This document shows, in pieces, positions 7,104-10,655 of a stretch of DNA of 10,655 nt. The notes under the pieces were generated by a model that worked only from the letters and a program-made list of their open reading frames with translations, ran no database searches and was not told the DNA's origin. This DNA is from a bacterium (GTDB lineage: Bacteria > Krumholzibacteriota > Krumholzibacteriia > LZORAL124-64-63): assembly GCA_030635025.1 (NCBI GenBank), contig DAOVZQ010000034.1:1-10655 (forward strand), read 5' to 3'. A program made the translations under genes and the position numbers. Position 1 is the first letter of the stretch, and each line of letters opens with the position of its first letter.

Positions 7104-8984
7104 TCAGAAGGCCTGCAGCAAGGCGATATGCAACTTGGCGTCGTCGAACTGAACCGTCCCCGGCAAACCTATGGCCAATGAGACGTCGCCGCCCGGTGTG
7201 GACGTTTCGATGCCCAGTCCAAAACCCCGGCGTGTTCCCGACTGGGTCATCAGACTCTCCGGATCGGACGGGTCCGGACTGGAGAAGCGAAAGTACCCCA
7301 CGTCGAAAAACGTGTAAAGACGGGAGCGCCCGGGACGACCCACCCGTAGTTCCAGCATGGACGACGCCACCCGCTCGCCGTGGAACTGATCCTCCAGATA
7401 CCCTCGCAAGGACCGTGCGCCACCGAGTCGATACTGCTCCGACAGGGGAATCTCCCCGTCGTTGCCGGAGACTTCCCGGAACACGCCGTCCACCGCCACA
7501 CTCAGGGTTTCGGTCAACCAGCGCTCACCCGCCAAACGCAGCTCGACCAGGGTCTGACGCTCCTCGGCGGGTCTCGTGGCGACGGACTCTCCTTCGACTG
7601 CACGAACATCGACGGCTCGCCGCGCTGATTCTATGGCGAAAATTCCCCACCAACCACTGTCGGCGCGATCGATCCTCCTGCGAAGGAAAGCCCCACGCGC
7701 CCGCCAACGCGTCGAACGGCTCCACGTACCCACGGGATAAGTGCTGCGATCCCAGCCCAGCCCCACTTCCACGTGCCAGGGACCGGCAACCGGCAATTGC
7801 AGGCGTCCATCCGTTCGGAAACGCGTGTAGACGTCTGTGGCCACTTCCTGATCGACGTCGAGAACCGCATCGAAGGGCGTCCCCAATAACAAGGGCTCTT
7901 GCCACCCGAAGCCGAAGTGCGAGCGCTGGCGTCCGTCGTCGCTCCACGCCACGTCCAGGCGGCGCCCCGAACCGGCCAGATTGGCGAGCAGAAGATCGAC
8001 CTGACCGCTGACCCGTGCGGGCTCCGTATCACCGGCCCGGCTGAGTCCCAGCATGATGGCGGCCCGATTGGGATGAGGTACCGGCGTCACCGGCCAGTAC
8101 ACGCCAACTGTATCCGGCGATGTCGTGGTGAAGATCACCGGCTCTCCCACGGACGCATAGATGTCACGTTGCTGAAGTCGTACGCGGGACTCTCTCAGCA
8201 CCGACTCCCTATAGGGCCGTCCCACCGGTAGACGCGCCGCACGAAACAGAAACCCTTCGCCCCTGCCGTCGGGCAGACTGCTGGCTTGTGGACCGAAATA
8301 TACCGAGGGTCCGACCATCAGCATCGCCCGGATATCGACTACGTGTCGAAGCGGATCCACGGAAACGTCACGGACCACCCAGCGGGCGAAAGGATGGCCG
8401 GCCTCACCAGCCGCGGCGACCAGAGCCTCCACGGCCCGTCCCCACGTCTCACGAAGACACGGGTCCCCATTCCGCGGCAGCAAGCGAGTGATAGTCGGCT
8501 GCCGACCCGGGAATTCGCCCCCTCCCACATCGACGGTCCCGACCGAATAGAGCGGCCCGGGCTCAACCGCGAACCACACCTGTTCACCCTGTGCCCGTCG
8601 CGTTATCCGACAGGCCAGATATCCCCGGGCCGCCCAACGATCACGTAGCAAGGATTCGAGCGATCGTCGTCCGGTGGGCGCGGCGTGGTCATCGGCAGGC
8701 TTTCCAGGCTGCAGGTTACCGACAGCAGCCCGCAGGGTTTCCGGGGCGCCATTCACCGAATCCCTGAAGGCGAGAGCCGACGGCGTCTGCTCGTTCAGCC
8801 AGCGCTCGTCGGCAGCCAGGGGATCGCGAAAGGCGATGGTATCGGTCAGCCCTTCAGCCAGGTGAAGGCCAACGGACGCTACGGCCTGGGTCGGGCCGAA
8901 CAACGCACACAGGACGAGACATAACGCGAGTCGGCCCCACATGACGCTGGGTCTAGAATCGGGCTGTCGATTCGAGTCGAACAT
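7104..8984 (-). CDS. Omp85/TamA-like outer-membrane assembly protein
   Basis: Omp85-superfamily proteins insert or export proteins at the outer membrane through a 16-stranded barrel with periplasmic POTRA domains. The 626-residue product starts with a signal peptide (hydrophobic core about 17-30, probable cleavage after Ala-Val-Ala near 34-36) and a linker. Three POTRA-like units follow, at about 105-155, 150-228 and 252-300; the last has the typical pattern of G-x-P-Y-x5-L-x6-L. The barrel spans about 305-626. It carries the hallmark loop-6 motif in YRLGGARSLRGYL (518-530, Arg-Gly-Tyr 527-529), a late strand FFDVGYF (559-565) and a terminal Phe, as expected of outer-membrane proteins. The size and three POTRAs fit TamA better than BamA (five POTRAs). 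I chose ATG at 8984 because AGGGGGTGG precedes it by 7 nt; TTG at 9020 and ATG at 8942 lack such a site. It overlaps the preceding barrel gene by 32 nt. C125 and C176 in the POTRA region might form a disulfide. No TamB/AsmA gene is in view, so the partner is unknown. Confidence 0.85.
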   Translation of the reverse strand: MFDSNRQPDSRPSVMWGRLALCLVLCALFGPTQAVASVGLHLAEGLTDTIAFRDPLAADERWLNEQTPSALAFRDSVNGAPETLRAAVGNLQPGKPADDHAAPTGRRSLESLLRDRWAARGYLACRITRRAQGEQVWFAVEPGPLYSVGTVDVGGGEFPGRQPTITRLLPRNGDPCLRETWGRAVEALVAAAGEAGHPFARWVVRDVSVDPLRHVVDIRAMLMVGPSVYFGPQASSLPDGRGEGFLFRAARLPVGRPYRESVLRESRVRLQQRDIYASVGEPVIFTTTSPDTVGVYWPVTPVPHPNRAAIMLGLSRAGDTEPARVSGQVDLLLANLAGSGRRLDVAWSDDGRQRSHFGFGWQEPLLLGTPFDAVLDVDQEVATDVYTRFRTDGRLQLPVAGPWHVEVGLGWDRSTYPVGTWSRSTRWRARGAFLRRRIDRADSGWWGIFAIESARRAVDVRAVEGESVATRPAEERQTLVELRLAGERWLTETLSVAVDGVFREVSGNDGEIPLSEQYRLGGARSLRGYLEDQFHGERVASSMLELRVGRPGRSRLYTFFDVGYFRFSSPDPSDPESLMTQSGTRRGFGLGIETSTPGGDVSLAIGLPGTVQFDDAKLHIALLQAF

Positions 8985-10655
8985 CGTGTTGCCACCCCCT
9001 CTCGCCCTGTTTGCGGCCAAAGTAGGCCAGAGTCACGGTCATCAACGCGGATTGTTCCCACGACAACCGCGACGAAGCCTCCACGTTGACGCCGGGTACT
9101 GCGAAGAAAAAAGGACGCAGGGCGCCCGCCGGCTCGTCGCTTTCGACCTGGTACCAGCGAACCTCCCCGAGCACGCTCCACCGACGTTCCAGCTTTTGGC
9201 GAATCGACGGCTTCACGCCGAACTCGCGTTGCGTGACACCCGACGTTGCGTCGTCCCGACGGATCATGTCGAGCGCCACCGCCAGGCGGTTGCCCGCTCC
9301 CGGCTGCAGGGACCACTGAAGTTCGTTCCTCCAGGTCAGCACCTCGTAGGATCGATTGGCGCTGTAGGGACTCTCCTGGGTCGCCCGGGCTTCGTCGGTC
9401 CGCTGAATACGGCCGCACAGACTGCTCCGCGTCGACGGATTCCAGGACAGGGTCGCCTGGGACTGGTGACGGAGCCGACGCTCGGGACGAGTGGCATACT
9501 GGCGGTCCAGAGCCTGGTTGTAGTCGTAGAGAAGCCGGAGATCCCAGTGCTTGAGGTGGCGCAGGAGTGTGGCCTCCTGTCGTAGGATCAGCTCACCGAG
9601 TACGGTGTCGTCTTCGTCGAAGATCGTGTCCTCGGCGAATCGCAACAAGCGGCCGACGTCGTCGGTGCGGCTGCGACTGCGGGCGGTCACCCGCGTGAAG
9701 GTTGTCCAGCCGCCCCAGAGGGTACTGCGGCCCAGGAATCCGAAATCCTGTCGCCACGTAAGGTCGGCCGTGACCTCTGTGGTGGCGACCAGACTGTCGG
9801 TGCCGACGGTCACCACGTTGAAGTCGCCGAGCTGGTGACCGACGAAATCCCCGTTCTGGTTGTAGTCACCCTCCCGTTCGCCGATGTAGACGACCTGTCT
9901 GTCCAGAACCTCTGTGCGACTATTATCTACACCGTAGATGAGCCCCCAATCGCTGCCGGTACGATCCCAGCGGCCCGAGAGCTGGACCTTGGCCAGCCGC
10001 GTCGTCAAATCACGACCACCGGGCACGCGCACGTCGCGCACCACACCGTCGGCCTGCATACGCATTCCCCCCAGGATCGGCGTGCCGAGACGCCAACTGG
10101 CGGTGCGGCTGTCGCGCTCGCGCCTCCAGGCTCCGGCGCGCAGGGAGTCCGCCAATCCACGTTCGAAGCCGAGCCGCCAGTTCAGGGCGGCCCCCGAGGC
10201 CGACGCCAGGGCGCCACGCCAGGTCCGAAGGCGATAACCGGCGGCGACGTCGGCCGCAGCCTCCGCGTCGGTATACCGTTCCCGAACAAGCCCCGCGCTG
10301 GGAACGACCGGGCCGGTTTCGAAGCTCACTTCGTGCGTCTGTTCCCGGCGATAGACATCCAGGGGATCAATGAGATCTTCGCTCTGCGCTTCGGACCAGC
10401 GTGATACGCCGCGCGCGAACCCCACACGCCAATCGCCCGTTACTTTCAGGCGGCGTGCACTCAGGTCGTCGCCGTGGTCCAGACGCCCCCAGGCCGCCTG
10501 TACATCGAGACGCCGCGTCTTTTCGCCGGTTACGAATCCGGCCCCCACCTCGGTTTCCACGTCGCGCCCCAGAAGGAAGGTCTCGCGACGGGCCCGGGCG
10601 CCGAGTCCCCAGCGATCATACCGGAAGACGTCACGGGCCAACTGGAAGGGTTGAA
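8953..10655 (-). CDS. Large predicted outer-membrane beta-barrel protein, C-terminal part (cut by right edge)
   Basis: The minus-strand frame is open from the right edge to TAG at 8955-8953, about 567 codons. The TTG at 10641 is not a convincing start because the frame continues upstream of it, so the N-terminus lies outside. Most of the fragment consists of short alternating polar/hydrophobic stretches rich in Trp, Tyr and Arg, with charged turns between. It ends in Ala-Arg-Phe, the terminal aromatic expected of Bam-inserted barrels. I see no enzyme motif. Near 9885-9790 there is an acidic Gly/Asp/Asn segment (GDYNQNGDFVG, then GDF and VGTDSLV) that resembles a calcium-binding loop. From memory, such segments recur in large uncharacterised outer-membrane proteins of FCB-type phyla. 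It precedes the Omp85-like gene with a 32-nt overlap, so the two are probably co-translated, and the Omp85 protein could serve its assembly (inference). It could be a porin, a surface protein or an adhesin barrel; no function is assigned. Confidence 0.75.
   Translation of the reverse strand, partial: QPFQLARDVFRYDRWGLGARARRETFLLGRDVETEVGAGFVTGEKTRRLDVQAAWGRLDHGDDLSARRLKVTGDWRVGFARGVSRWSEAQSEDLIDPLDVYRREQTHEVSFETGPVVPSAGLVRERYTDAEAAADVAAGYRLRTWRGALASASGAALNWRLGFERGLADSLRAGAWRRERDSRTASWRLGTPILGGMRMQADGVVRDVRVPGGRDLTTRLAKVQLSGRWDRTGSDWGLIYGVDNSRTEVLDRQVVYIGEREGDYNQNGDFVGHQLGDFNVVTVGTDSLVATTEVTADLTWRQDFGFLGRSTLWGGWTTFTRVTARSRSRTDDVGRLLRFAEDTIFDEDDTVLGELILRQEATLLRHLKHWDLRLLYDYNQALDRQYATRPERRLRHQSQATLSWNPSTRSSLCGRIQRTDEARATQESPYSANRSYEVLTWRNELQWSLQPGAGNRLAVALDMIRRDDATSGVTQREFGVKPSIRQKLERRWSVLGEVRWYQVESDEPAGALRPFFFAVPGVNVEASSRLSWEQSALMTVTLAYFGRKQGERGWQHDVRLESTARF
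8992..9000 (-). promoter_or_regulatory. Ribosome-binding site of the Omp85-like gene, inside the upstream gene
   Basis: AGGGGGTGG on the minus strand, a near match to the anti-Shine-Dalgarno complement, with a 7-nt spacer to ATG at 8984. It lies within the 3' end of the preceding coding region, whose stop is at 8955-8953. Ribosomes ending the first gene would therefore pass over this site. Confidence 0.6.

Noticed and set aside
8870..8942. Possible lipoprotein signal in the Omp85-like protein (cysteines in the hydrophobic stretch).
   Set aside because: The cysteines at 22 and 26 lie within the hydrophobic core and are not preceded by a proper lipobox (L-A/S-G/A-C). A standard Ala-x-Ala site follows instead.
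8984..9020. Longer N-terminus for the Omp85-like protein from TTG at 9020.
   Set aside because: This would put the extra residues and the AGGGGGTGG site inside the coding region and move the signal peptide further from the start. ATG at 8984 has the better ribosome-binding site.
8879..9418. Minus-strand open frame of 179 codons spanning the barrel/Omp85 junction.
   Set aside because: It is out of frame with both real genes and very rich in Arg, Gly and Ser. It has no family resemblance.
1..10655. CRISPR array, tRNA, insertion sequence, prophage or defence island.
   Set aside because: No spaced direct repeats, cloverleaf-like segments, transposase or recombinase motifs, or inverted terminal repeats were seen. 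The window is almost wholly filled by the six genes described.

Overview
This window comes from a GC-rich (by eye roughly 60-65%) Gram-negative bacterium. The evidence for a diderm is an Omp85/TamA-type outer-membrane protein and two further secreted or beta-barrel-like proteins. The housekeeping genes (NAD+-dependent DNA ligase, DinG-type helicase, imidazolonepropionase) do not fix the lineage. The right-hand barrel protein recalls proteins I associate with FCB-group and neighbouring uncultured high-GC phyla, but this is a weak inference. No rRNA, tRNA, CRISPR array, transposase or phage gene was seen.

All six supportable genes lie on the minus strand, so they are read from high to low coordinates. 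(1) 10655-8953: C-terminal part of a large predicted outer-membrane beta-barrel protein, cut by the right edge. (2) 8984-7104: an Omp85/TamA-like protein with a signal peptide, about three POTRA-like repeats and a C-terminal barrel carrying the RGY motif. (3) 7085-5022: ligA, starting at TTG behind a strong ribosome-binding site. (4) 5032-2336: a DinG/XPD-family helicase with an iron-sulfur cluster and an unassigned N-terminal extension of about 200 residues. (5) 2261-957: hutI, imidazolonepropionase. (6) 957-1: an exported protein of unknown function, probably outer-membrane, cut by the left edge; its frame is open for 319 codons.

The genes are tightly packed. Successive junctions are a 32-nt overlap, an 18-nt gap, an 11-nt overlap, a 74-nt gap and a 1-nt TGATG overlap. 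This suggests one transcription unit with translational coupling at most junctions. The only break that could hold a promoter is the 74-nt gap before hutI, and no convincing promoter or terminator is visible there. Functionally the set is mixed: envelope biogenesis at the top, DNA ligation and unwinding in the middle, histidine breakdown and another envelope protein at the bottom.

No defence or other novel system is evident. The observations most worth a second look are the overlapping barrel/Omp85 pair, the unassigned N-terminal region of the DinG protein, and the two edge-truncated envelope proteins.
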